NCBI GenBank assembly: GCA_947494995.1
Contig: CANLWY010000011.1
Location: forward strand, 1 to 38,163
DNA: 38,163 nt
Reading direction: 5' to 3'
From: an uncultured Campylobacterales bacterium
Lineage (GTDB): Bacteria; Campylobacterota; Campylobacteria; Campylobacterales; Arcobacteraceae
In this document: positions 14,393 through 22,531 of the stretch, one piece after another
Numbering within the stretch: position 1 is the stretch's first letter
Layout of the letters: each line of letters begins with the position of its first letter
Program-made: the position numbers and the translations under genes
The notes under the pieces: model-generated
Database searches by the model: none
What the model was told of the DNA's origin: nothing
Seen by the model: only the letters and a program-made list of their open reading frames with translations

Positions 14393-14827
14393 TTAATTAT
14401 GATAATTTTTTTCTTCTTCTAACATATCAAAATGTTTTCTTTCATGATAAGTTAAAGACAATAAAATACAATACTTTAATGATTCAATATCAATACTATC
14501 ATTTATATAAAACTCAATTTCTCTATTTCCTACAAAAGAAAATCTATCATCAAAGAGCTTTCTAAAGGTCGATACAAGTTTGGTATTACAATTAAAATAT
14601 ATTGAATATTTATCAGGGTTGGATTTTTTACTATTAATTCTTATCGTACTACCTTTTTCAGATAGATAACTGGGTTCATTCCATTTTAAAGTCTCTTCAA
14701 GTTCATCAATACTATTTTCATGAGCAACTTCAAATATCAATTCTCTCAAAGCTAAAAGTTTCTCTTTTATTACCGAAGGATAGGTATCAAATTTATCTTT
14801 TACTTTCTTATCTTTAAAATCTATCAT
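14393..14827 (-). CDS. DUF1801 (YdhG-like) protein
   Basis: This 144-residue protein matches the DUF1801 pattern: YPSVIKEKLLALRELIFEVAHE, the conserved TLKWNEPSYLSEKGSTIRI, KYSIYFNCNTKLVSTFRKLF, and a C-terminal helix after IESLKYCILLSLTYHERKH. The family (iron-chaperone/YdhG-like) has no settled function. The start is ATG, 20 bases downstream of the HAD-like gene on the same strand, so the two may share a transcript. Confidence 0.8.
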   Translation of the reverse strand: MIDFKDKKVKDKFDTYPSVIKEKLLALRELIFEVAHENSIDELEETLKWNEPSYLSEKGSTIRINSKKSNPDKYSIYFNCNTKLVSTFRKLFDDRFSFVGNREIEFYINDSIDIESLKYCILLSLTYHERKHFDMLEEEKNYHN

Positions 14828-14847
14828 AAAGAACCTCAGTTTTTATT

Positions 14848-15315
14848 TTAATTTCTTAAAGTAGCAACTAATCTATTTGAATCTTTTAAAAAGCCAAATA
14901 CATCTAAAATAGATGTAACTATAATATCAGAGTTTAACAAAGTCTCTGTACAAAGTCCCTCTTCTTGTAAAATAGCTATTCCTAAAGCTGTCTCTTTCAA
15001 CATCAACTTGTCATTTCTTCCATTTCCAACACTTAGAACTGTACTACAACCTAACTCTTTTACAAAATCCAATTTACAAACATCTTGATTTTCTTTTCCT
15101 ATAACTATAACTTCACAGTTTGTATTTTCCAACTCTTTTTGAACTGTTCCGTATGTGTCTGCTGTTATAACATAGAAGTTAAATAGAGATGATAGTTCAT
15201 TTATATTTCTTGAAACCTCATCTATAAGTTTTCCATCAAGTGCAACTGTGCCATTGTAATCAAAAACAATATTTTGTATATCTAAAGCTTCTCTTCCTGG
15301 TATTTTTATTGTCAT
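14848..15315 (-). CDS. HAD-family hydrolase, soluble P-type-ATPase-like
   Basis: The 155-residue protein is a cap-less HAD domain. It contains VFDYNGTVALDG (motif I with DYNGT in place of DxDGT), VITADTYGT (motif II), KLDFVKELG with Lys (motif III) and VGNGRNDKLML (motif IV). The Asn in place of the second acidic residue of motif I is typical of P-type-ATPase-like HADs rather than phosphatases with a DxD pair. Cytoplasmic phosphatase or phosphotransfer activity is expected; the substrate is unknown. Confidence 0.85.
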   Translation of the reverse strand: MTIKIPGREALDIQNIVFDYNGTVALDGKLIDEVSRNINELSSLFNFYVITADTYGTVQKELENTNCEVIVIGKENQDVCKLDFVKELGCSTVLSVGNGRNDKLMLKETALGIAILQEEGLCTETLLNSDIIVTSILDVFGFLKDSNRLVATLRN

Positions 15316-15351
15316 TTTTTATCTTTTTAATTTGAATTAATTTATTACTTC

Positions 15352-15840
15352 TTATAAAACCATATACTTACAATTATAAGAATCATCACTTAGTATTCTA
15401 ATCGCAGATTTATCCAACACATCACGATAAAGTATCACATATCTATAAGAAACACTATTTTTTTCTATTTCATTATTCTTAACATAATTGTTTGCATTTG
15501 TATAAAATGTTTCGATATCTTCAGCAGAAATAGACTTTGATTTAGAAGAATTATTACATTTAATTAGCACAGTTTTATCATCTTTAGTACAAATCAAATC
15601 TATATCTGATTCTTTTTTGTCATCATTTGTTTCCGAATATATCACTTTAAAACCTAAACTTTCATACTTCTTCACTGCACGTAATTCTAAAGTCAGACCT
15701 TCTTTTTCATTTTCTTCATGTTTATTTATTTTAGTTCTATTATCTTTGTTATTGATAAATTTCTTAAATAATATGATAGCTATAACAATTGGTACTAAGT
15801 GCCAAATTTTCGATAATGAAGCTAGTATCATCTCACTCAT
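15352..15840 (-). CDS. Membrane-anchored Mrr-like nuclease-fold protein
   Basis: This 162-residue protein has one N-terminal membrane segment (IWHLVPIVIAIILF) and then an Mrr-cat-like PD-(D/E)xK domain: LELRAVKKYESLGFKVIYSE, SDIDLICTKDDKTVLIKCNNSS. The usual hydrophobic-QxK after the Asp is IKC here, so the catalytic Lys is present and the Gln/Glu is replaced by Ile. Family members cut DNA (Mrr type) or are inactive. Membrane anchoring is seen in some DUF2034-like proteins. The role may be defence or envelope-associated DNA cleavage; not determinable here. Confidence 0.65.
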   Translation of the reverse strand: MSEMILASLSKIWHLVPIVIAIILFKKFINNKDNRTKINKHEENEKEGLTLELRAVKKYESLGFKVIYSETNDDKKESDIDLICTKDDKTVLIKCNNSSKSKSISAEDIETFYTNANNYVKNNEIEKNSVSYRYVILYRDVLDKSAIRILSDDSYNCKYMVL

Positions 15841-15906
15841 AGTAGTTTTCCCTTATTTCAATTGTTTGCATTGTACACTTATAGAGCATAAGGTAAGATT
15901 TTATTT

Positions 15907-16506
15907 TCAATTAGTAAATGCTTGATTTAAACTATCTAAAGCAATTACTTCACTTGGAAGTAAATTATCAATATGAATATTTCCTATACGAACTCTTACT
16001 AATCTTAAAGTAGGAAAACCAGATGCTGCTGTCATCTTTCTTACTTGACGATTTTTCCCTTCACTAATAGTAACTGATGCCCAAGAAGTTGGTCCGTGTT
16101 TTTCTTTACGAATATTACGACCACGAGTTGGTAAAGGTGGCTCGCCTTCAATTTTTCTTACTTTACACGGATGTGTCATATAAGTATTGCCTTTTACAGT
16201 GATTTCAACACCCTTTTGCATTTTTGATATTGCTTCATCTGTGATTATCCCATCAACTTGTACATAGTACTCTTTTTCTACGCTTTTATCCCTAACTTTG
16301 TAACTCATCATACCATCAGTCGTAAGTAATAATAACCCTTCTGAATCCAAATCTAATCTACCAATAGCCATAGTATCCTCTGGAAAATCAAAAAAATCGC
16401 CTAATAAGTTCTTATTCTTTCTTGGTTTTGGTCTAAATTGACTCACACAACCATAGGGCTTAAACATTTTAAAGTGATAATGGTTTTCTTGATTTATTTC
16501 CGTCAT
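15907..16506 (-). CDS. rluE: 23S rRNA pseudouridine synthase, RluE-type
   Basis: The protein is 199 residues from the ATG at 16506. A GTG 42 bases upstream is open but adds unconserved residues. It has no S4 domain, as in RluE. Visible motifs are FKMFKPYGCVSQF, the catalytic GRLDLDSEGLLLLT with its Asp, and the RluE-like C-terminus TSWASVTISEGKNRQVRKMTAASGFPTLRLVRVRIG. RluE converts U2457 of 23S rRNA to pseudouridine in E. coli. AAGG lies 9 bases before the chosen ATG. Symbol by similarity; related RsuA-family enzymes are the alternative. Confidence 0.82.
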   Translation of the reverse strand: MTEINQENHYHFKMFKPYGCVSQFRPKPRKNKNLLGDFFDFPEDTMAIGRLDLDSEGLLLLTTDGMMSYKVRDKSVEKEYYVQVDGIITDEAISKMQKGVEITVKGNTYMTHPCKVRKIEGEPPLPTRGRNIRKEKHGPTSWASVTISEGKNRQVRKMTAASGFPTLRLVRVRIGNIHIDNLLPSEVIALDSLNQAFTN

Positions 16507-16596
16507 TAAGTAAGACCTTGATGTTCTTTTATTTTTAGAATAATACACAAAATAGTATAAAGTTGAGATTCATATCTAATTGCTTTTTATAGTTTT

Positions 16597-17412
16597 CTAC
16601 CACCAAGTAACAAAAAAACTTTGGGTTTTATTTTCTTTACTATCTTTCAACCAAACAAGAGTAGATTTTTTATGATTTAGTATCAAATCAATTTCATCTA
16701 TTACATCATCAAAAGTTTTCCAAGTTTTATTTGTACTACTATCACAAACCCAATCATATCTTTGTGGTAAAAAGTATTCGTAATCTCTAAACCGCTTCTG
16801 TTTTAGAAACTCTTTATGGTTTATGTAAAAGCCCCTTATGCAAGAGTTATTGATAATAGGTATATCTTTATCCAACAAAGAAATTGGAACATATATATTT
16901 CCTTTAAAACATACTTTTTGTTCAACAGCATTTATATCTATGCCTTCTAAGTATTCCCCAGTTTCATCTTTGTACAATAAAGGAAGTTGTTTATCTTTTA
17001 ATTTTGCTAATTTTTTTGCAAATGAGTCATCTCTGTTTGGACCTATGAATCTATCAATTTCATTTGAAAAAGAGTCATCATACAAATAATACTTATATAT
17101 GTGCTCTATGTGTAAATATTTTTCTTTTCTTTTATCATAAAGTACAAAATCTAGCTCTCCAAGAGTCTCTTTATTATTGATGATTTGTATATTGCTTTTT
17201 ATCAAATCATAATTTTTTGACTCTAGTATGTAGTATTCAAAAAAACGCTCTATTCTTTTACCTAAAGGAAGTTTATCAGGAATGTCAAAATTGTTAAAAT
17301 CAAAGTTTTTTATTTCGTTTATATCTAGTTCAAATTGATTAAGACCATTTATTTCTTTAAATAATGATGGTGTATTTATAAAGCCTAAGAATTGGGGTTT
17401 TAAATTATTCAT
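16597..17412 (-). CDS. DUF1853 family protein
   Basis: This 271-residue protein shows the DUF1853 pattern: LPLGKRIERFFEYYILESKNYDLI, then GELDFVLYDKRKEKYLHIEHIYKYYLY, then FIGPNRDDSFAKKLAKLKDKQLPLL, with a tryptophan-rich end (FFVTWW). The E/D...H-x-E arrangement in the middle resembles a nuclease-like fold, but no function is established. It is on the same strand as the NERD helicase, 56 bases downstream, and may be part of that transcript. A 9-bp inverted repeat (17436-17444 and 17452-17460) lies in the gap. Confidence 0.82.
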   Translation of the reverse strand: MNNLKPQFLGFINTPSLFKEINGLNQFELDINEIKNFDFNNFDIPDKLPLGKRIERFFEYYILESKNYDLIKSNIQIINNKETLGELDFVLYDKRKEKYLHIEHIYKYYLYDDSFSNEIDRFIGPNRDDSFAKKLAKLKDKQLPLLYKDETGEYLEGIDINAVEQKVCFKGNIYVPISLLDKDIPIINNSCIRGFYINHKEFLKQKRFRDYEYFLPQRYDWVCDSSTNKTWKTFDDVIDEIDLILNHKKSTLVWLKDSKENKTQSFFVTWW

Positions 17413-17435
17413 TTTATATGATACGGTATTTCTTC

Positions 17436-17460
17436 TTTACTTTTTGGTGGCAAAAGTAAA
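17436..17460. repeat. Inverted repeat between DUF1853 and NERD-helicase genes
   Basis: TTTACTTTT and AAAAGTAAA form a perfect 9-bp stem with a 7-base loop (TGGTGGC). There is no T run on either side, so it is more likely an mRNA hairpin than a terminator. Confidence 0.35.
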
Positions 17461-17468
17461 ATAAAAAA

Positions 17469-19271
17469 CTACCATTTAGTTGGCCAACTATTTCCATATT
17501 CATTATATTTTTCAAGTCTATTAAATATAATCATATTTTCTCTAGTTCTTGTAATTGCTATATACATTAAATAATCTATATTTGGATAATTTTCATTTTC
17601 AGGAGTCACCATAATTACATTTGAAACTTCCCAACCTTTAAAACTATGGATGGTACTCATTTTAAGCCTACTATCTCCCATCCAAAAAGAGTACTTATGA
17701 CTTTTATTTCCTTTTTCTTCTTCAAAAACATCATTTACTTTTATATTTCTTTTTTCAAAAAACTTTTTTGTTTCTATACCATCCTTATGAGTAGAAAGCA
17801 TAATTACAATTTCAGAAGGATGAACTCCTTTCTTTTTTATTAACCATTCAAATGCTTTATATATTTTTTCGAGTGGTAAACTATTTGAAACAAGATTTCT
17901 CCATAAAAGATGTGGATCAAATAAACTTCTATCAACTGCTTCAGGAATAATCCCATTATCAGGTAAAAATTTTTCTGAAAACTTATTTGCTTGTTCTAAA
18001 ATTGGAAGAGGTAACCTATAACTTTGATTTAATTCTCTCCATCTTCCTCTAAACTTTGTGCCTGTCATATTATCTAACCAAGATAATTCTCTAGAATAAA
18101 TATTTTGCCTTTCATCAGCAACAAGTAGAACTTCATCATTAGTGCTTAAAAACATACACAACAAATCATAATAATTTTTCGAGTAATCTTGTCCTTCATC
18201 AATCAAAATAGCATCATATTTTCTATTTTTTCTATTTTTTTTTGCTCGCATTGATTCAATAACTAATGTTGGGATTTCTTCATCAAACAATAAGTCATTA
18301 TCCATAGATTCTGGAAAAGGGATATTGTTTTCATACAAATAGTTTTTACAAAATCCATGAAAATGATTAAATTCAAATAATTCCCATTTAAAATTATATC
18401 TAGCTCTGGAAACAGCATCTCTAATATAATGCCACAAAGTAATATTATATGTCACAATTAAAACTTTTTTACCTTCAGAGGCAAGATTTGCAGCTCTTTG
18501 TGCAATAACAAGTGTTTTTCCACTTCCAGCGGCACCTCTCAACCTTTGATGCTGTCCCATTGAAGAATGAATATGCCTTTTTTGTTCATTTGATAAATTA
18601 ATCTTCATTCCCTGTTCTATTGAATGAAAAGGTGGCCTTAACCAAAACCTTATTTCTTTAGCCCAATAATCATTCATAAAATAACTGAATTTTCTATTTA
18701 TATCAGGAACAATTTGATTTATATTACTAATATCAATTGAATCTTTTCCAAAAATTAAAAAATGCTTTTGTTTAAAATTAGGAATAAAATTTTTTGCCTG
18801 TTTAGTACTAGAATTATGAAAATAAATACCTATTTTAATACTTGCTAATCTTTTTATATCAATATCAATATTCATACCCAATTGAGGCAAATAAAGCATG
18901 AGATTTTTTCTATATCGTTCTACCTGTTTTATAGGATTTGGTATCTTTTGCCACTCCCCTTGATTAATCATAACAAATGATTCTAAATACGATACTCGCT
19001 TATCATTTTTTTCATCAATAAAAAACTTTTCTTTCGAGCTATATATGTTTAAATTCCAATCTTTTACTTCGTATATAACAATACCTATATTAGGATTTAA
19101 AAGAACAATATCTGGCCTATCACCATTTAAATAAGGTTGAATATATATTTCCCACTCTAAAGGTAAATTAATATCAAGAAATTTTGCTAATGTATACTCT
19201 CCATCAGTAAGAGGAGTTATCAAATTATTTAATTGTTCCCAGTTTGGGAATATTCTATTTTTTTCATTCAT
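17469..19271 (-). CDS. NERD-domain nuclease fused to UvrD/Rep-type helicase
   Basis: The 600-residue protein has two parts. Residues 1-130 hold a NERD-like nuclease domain with D54 (GDRPDIVLL) and E68-x-K70 (IVIYEVKDWN). Residues 225-600 form a superfamily 1 helicase: Walker A GAAGSGKT (246-253), DEGQD (358-362), LNQSYRLP, STIHSFKGWE (539-548) and YIAITRTRE (570-578). NERD-helicases act on DNA and are recurrent in phage-defence islands. It follows the HamB-like gene by 31 bases on the same strand, so cotranscription with the defence pair is likely. The start is ATG; AAAGG lies 12 bases before it. Confidence 0.88.
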   Translation of the reverse strand: MNEKNRIFPNWEQLNNLITPLTDGEYTLAKFLDINLPLEWEIYIQPYLNGDRPDIVLLNPNIGIVIYEVKDWNLNIYSSKEKFFIDEKNDKRVSYLESFVMINQGEWQKIPNPIKQVERYRKNLMLYLPQLGMNIDIDIKRLASIKIGIYFHNSSTKQAKNFIPNFKQKHFLIFGKDSIDISNINQIVPDINRKFSYFMNDYWAKEIRFWLRPPFHSIEQGMKINLSNEQKRHIHSSMGQHQRLRGAAGSGKTLVIAQRAANLASEGKKVLIVTYNITLWHYIRDAVSRARYNFKWELFEFNHFHGFCKNYLYENNIPFPESMDNDLLFDEEIPTLVIESMRAKKNRKNRKYDAILIDEGQDYSKNYYDLLCMFLSTNDEVLLVADERQNIYSRELSWLDNMTGTKFRGRWRELNQSYRLPLPILEQANKFSEKFLPDNGIIPEAVDRSLFDPHLLWRNLVSNSLPLEKIYKAFEWLIKKKGVHPSEIVIMLSTHKDGIETKKFFEKRNIKVNDVFEEEKGNKSHKYSFWMGDSRLKMSTIHSFKGWEVSNVIMVTPENENYPNIDYLMYIAITRTRENMIIFNRLEKYNEYGNSWPTKW

Positions 19272-19302
19272 TAAAAGAACTACCTTTAACTGTATCTTCT
19301 CA

Positions 19303-21585
19303 TTATAAATACCATTCTACTAAATTTTTTATATGTTCAGAAGCATTTTTAACATTATCATCAAAGTTGATACTATTTTCATCAATACTAATAACGTATT
19401 TATTAATTTCACCCACATCTTCTGAAGAGAAACCATATCGCATTAAAAGTATATGCCTTTGATTATTAGTTCCAAATCTAAATAACTCAATAATTTTTTT
19501 AGCACGTACATCTTTACTTTCTTCTTCATAAATTTTAAATGCAGCAATAAATTTATCTGTTAATGAAAAAGATAAAACTTTGTCTAAATAATCATATGTA
19601 TCAAAAACAATTGTGTCGTAACTAACACTTTTTGCGAGAACATCTTCTTTATAAATTGAATAAGGTTTTTTAAGTGTACTTTTTGGTAAAGAAACAGCTT
19701 CTTGCGAAAACTTTGCTAAACCTTCATTTTTATTATCTCTATTAGATACATAACTATACCTTGTACCTACTATTTCTCTAAATGTTCTTCCTTGCATAAC
19801 TTGTAGTAATATAGAAATACTTTGCTTAAAAACTGCATTTTCTCCAAGTGACAATTTTCTATTAATACTTGTTTCATAAATTATCTTAAATTCAGTATAT
19901 ATAACTTCTCTATTAGATTCATTTTTATTACCAGAAATATTATCTTTAATTGAATTATCATCCCTATACAAAATATTAAGAATACTTCTTAATGCCAAAA
20001 AAACATTTAATTGAGATAGTCTTTCAACAGCACTTGTTGGTAAGTTTTTATCTTCATCAAATGTATTATTTTTTATTGATTCAATTAATTCTTTAGAATC
20101 TTTATCTATATCATCAATAGGTAAATCTATTATTGATTCTTCTTTCAACTCAAAAAGTTCATTTATTCGGCGTGTAAAAAGTTTAGGATTATTTGTAAAT
20201 ACATACCCAAAATCAAATTTACTATCTTCAGATAATCTACCTGCTCTACCGATTAAGTTTTTAAATGCAAGAGATTTTTCTTGCTCACTTTCTCCAATAT
20301 GTCTATTAGATATCAACCAAACAATATCGAAAGGCATATTTACACCTTGCGCTAATGTACTTGTTGAAAAACATATCTTAGCATGTCCTTCACGAATGAA
20401 ATTTTCAATTAAAAATCTCACCTCAAGTGGTACTGAGCCATGGTGAAGAACTACGCCCTTTTTTAGTAAATTAACAAGATAAGAATCATGTTCATCTTCA
20501 TCGGCACCTAATAAATGTTCAATAGAAGCAATTATTTTTAATGCACTAGGATTATCTATTTCAATAAAATCTTTTATATAAACTTCAAAATCTTTTATAA
20601 AACTTTTATTATAAATTGATGATTTTGATACAAAAATTAAAACACTATGATTTCCATTAAATGCAAAATCACAAAAATTCCCTTCATAAGGAATACAATT
20701 AGATATCGTATATCCTTTATCAATATAAGGAGAGAAATAATAATCTTTTCCATTGTTATGTTTAAAGATACAAACTTTTCCAACAGAGCCAAATGTATAT
20801 GAACGGGAATAGCCTTCTTCTATTGGAAATTTGTGTTTTATTATTTGAGCTTCTGGATTTTTTACAAAAGGATGTGCAAAAATTATCTTTGAAGCATTAA
20901 ATACTTTCTTTATCCTTCGTACCAAAACATCAAAAACTATTCCTCTTGAATCTTCTTCCGACACTTGTGCTTCATCTAAAAAAAATACTTTAATATTTAA
21001 TTCAAATTCTCTATTAAAAAGTTCACGTGCACGTTCAGGAGTAAGAACAAAAATTCGTCTTAATTGTCTAATTAAAAATATGTTATCTACAAAAGATGTG
21101 ATTATTACATTTTTATCATTTTTAAATTTTTTTCTCATAGTAGTTATATATTCAGCAATCAAAGCCCTAGAAGGAACAATAACTACAGCATCACCTTCTT
21201 GCTCAAAAATAAAATCTCTTATTGAATATGATTTACCCGCACTTGTGGGTGCTGATATTGAAATAATTTGTTTGCTTTCAATTGCTCTTCTTATACTAGC
21301 TTGGACAGGTGTTAAATATGCACCAAAATCTTTTTTATGTTGTTCTCCAATGCCAGAAAGAATATAAGAAAACACAGTAGTGGGTTCTTTAATTTTATAA
21401 AAAAGTCCTAATGCTGATATAATTTTTTCTTCATAAGATTCAAAAGTTTTAGGATGAAAAATTTTATAGTAAGTAAATATCTCTAATATTTTTGAATCTT
21501 TAGGACCTTCTTCATGTAGTTCTTTCATTAAAGAAAAAAGATTTTCTTCTGGATATTGATCTTCTATTATTTTTTTTATTTTCAA
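19303..21585 (-). CDS. HamB/AbpB-like DExx helicase
   Basis: This is a 760-residue superfamily 2, Ski2-like helicase. Motifs: LTPVQ (91-95), Walker A SAPTSAGKS (111-119), DEAQ (204-207, instead of DEAH/DEAD), STSTLAQGVNMP (407-418) and NLIGRAGR (443-450). The C-terminal 300 residues are unlike known folds by eye. It starts at TTG in a 4-base overlap (TTGA) with the stop of the HamA-like nuclease gene. In Hachiman and AbpAB systems such helicase-nuclease pairs sense and destroy aberrant DNA during phage infection. At 760 residues it is close to AbpB in size. Whether it is Hachiman or AbpAB proper is not settled. Confidence 0.85.
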   Translation of the reverse strand: MKIKKIIEDQYPEENLFSLMKELHEEGPKDSKILEIFTYYKIFHPKTFESYEEKIISALGLFYKIKEPTTVFSYILSGIGEQHKKDFGAYLTPVQASIRRAIESKQIISISAPTSAGKSYSIRDFIFEQEGDAVVIVPSRALIAEYITTMRKKFKNDKNVIITSFVDNIFLIRQLRRIFVLTPERARELFNREFELNIKVFFLDEAQVSEEDSRGIVFDVLVRRIKKVFNASKIIFAHPFVKNPEAQIIKHKFPIEEGYSRSYTFGSVGKVCIFKHNNGKDYYFSPYIDKGYTISNCIPYEGNFCDFAFNGNHSVLIFVSKSSIYNKSFIKDFEVYIKDFIEIDNPSALKIIASIEHLLGADEDEHDSYLVNLLKKGVVLHHGSVPLEVRFLIENFIREGHAKICFSTSTLAQGVNMPFDIVWLISNRHIGESEQEKSLAFKNLIGRAGRLSEDSKFDFGYVFTNNPKLFTRRINELFELKEESIIDLPIDDIDKDSKELIESIKNNTFDEDKNLPTSAVERLSQLNVFLALRSILNILYRDDNSIKDNISGNKNESNREVIYTEFKIIYETSINRKLSLGENAVFKQSISILLQVMQGRTFREIVGTRYSYVSNRDNKNEGLAKFSQEAVSLPKSTLKKPYSIYKEDVLAKSVSYDTIVFDTYDYLDKVLSFSLTDKFIAAFKIYEEESKDVRAKKIIELFRFGTNNQRHILLMRYGFSSEDVGEINKYVISIDENSINFDDNVKNASEHIKNLVEWYL

Positions 21586-22319
21586 CTTTTTACACCTACT
21601 AAATAAATTGTATTTATTGTTGATAAAGAAATCTTTTCTTTAACACTTTTAACTGCATTAATTAATGCAGTTAAAGGGTCAATTGTATTAACAGAGAAAG
21701 ATGCGATAATTCCAAAATCATCGTTATCTAGATTTTCTATGGCAACGTTATCTACTAAGTTAACTAGATGAACCCTATCTCTTAAATGCTTTTCATCTTT
21801 TATAAAATCATTTGCTTGATTTATTGCATCTGAATATGGGCTATCCAATGAAGAAAACTTTGCTTCTCCAAAATTAATTATTTGATATTTACATACCGTA
21901 TGAAAATCGAAACCTTCATTTTGTTTAACTTGTGGCTTCCATAACTCTGCTATAGGTATCATTTTATGAGAAAATAATTTATTTAATGCTCTTGATGAAC
22001 CTATAGAAACAAGTAGCTCTCCAAAGTCTCCCCCTACCTTACTATTTGTATTCAAAGAAAACTTATCAAAAATTTCAACAAGTTTTAATGCAGTTTCATC
22101 TACTGTTTTGTTATATGCTCGTTTTGAACCTTTGTCCAAATTAAGCATCCATGACTTGTCTTGAACAACTTTTGTTAATACAGAAGCAATTTGTAAAATA
22201 GATTCAACTTCAACTAAACAAACCTTAATATTAATATTTTCATGTAATTTGAACTTTGAAAGCAAACACCTCCATTGTTCATCAAAAGTTTCTTCTTCTT
22301 TTTCTAATTTAATATTCAT
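21582..22319 (-). CDS. HamA/AbpA-like (DUF1837) nuclease
   Basis: This 245-residue protein has the conserved half of DUF1837: GGDFGELLVSIGSS with E101, a segment ending in GFD (D138), and INFGEAKFSSLDS with E152-x-K154. The E/D/ExK set is a PD-(D/E)xK nuclease site, and the ExK pair corresponds to the residues needed for HamA activity in Hachiman. The first 90 residues are not recognised. The gene is first in the operon and overlaps the helicase gene by 4 bases, the order seen in Hachiman (hamA then hamB). The start is ATG with GGAA upstream. Confidence 0.78.
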   Translation of the reverse strand: MNIKLEKEEETFDEQWRCLLSKFKLHENINIKVCLVEVESILQIASVLTKVVQDKSWMLNLDKGSKRAYNKTVDETALKLVEIFDKFSLNTNSKVGGDFGELLVSIGSSRALNKLFSHKMIPIAELWKPQVKQNEGFDFHTVCKYQIINFGEAKFSSLDSPYSDAINQANDFIKDEKHLRDRVHLVNLVDNVAIENLDNDDFGIIASFSVNTIDPLTALINAVKSVKEKISLSTINTIYLVGVKS

Positions 22320-22389
22320 TGAATTTCCATTTAAAATAATTATTATAGATAACAGTATTATTTTTACTCATATATTTTATCAAAATGAT

Positions 22390-22407
22390 GTCACAGTTTA
22401 CGTCACA
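22390..22407. promoter_or_regulatory. Tandem GTCACA repeat upstream of the HamA-like gene
   Basis: GTCACA occurs at 22390-22395 and 22402-22407, 12 bases apart, which is about one helical turn. Read on the operon strand the words are TGTGAC. It lies about 70-90 bases before the nuclease start. A regulator site is possible. Confidence 0.35.
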
Positions 22408-22459
22408 AAGTTAATATATTTTAATTTTTATAACAAAAAAATAGAAAATTTAAGAAAGG

Positions 22460-22491
22460 AATTTACTCAATCGTAAATGACTGAGTAAATT
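22460..22491 (-). terminator. guaA terminator hairpin
   Basis: AATTTACTCA (22460-22469) pairs perfectly with TGAGTAAATT (22482-22491). On the minus strand it starts about 40 bases after the guaA stop and is followed by a T-rich run. TTTT on the plus side suggests it could work in both directions. Confidence 0.6.
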
Positions 22492-22531
22492 TTTATTTGA
22501 CAGTGTCAATTATATGAAAGTGGCTTTTAAC

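Noticed and set aside
15352-17412. Extending the defence operon to the RluE, DUF1853 and Mrr-like genes
   Set aside because: RluE is a housekeeping enzyme and DUF1853 has no known defence role; only proximity links them, so they are not counted as part of the system.
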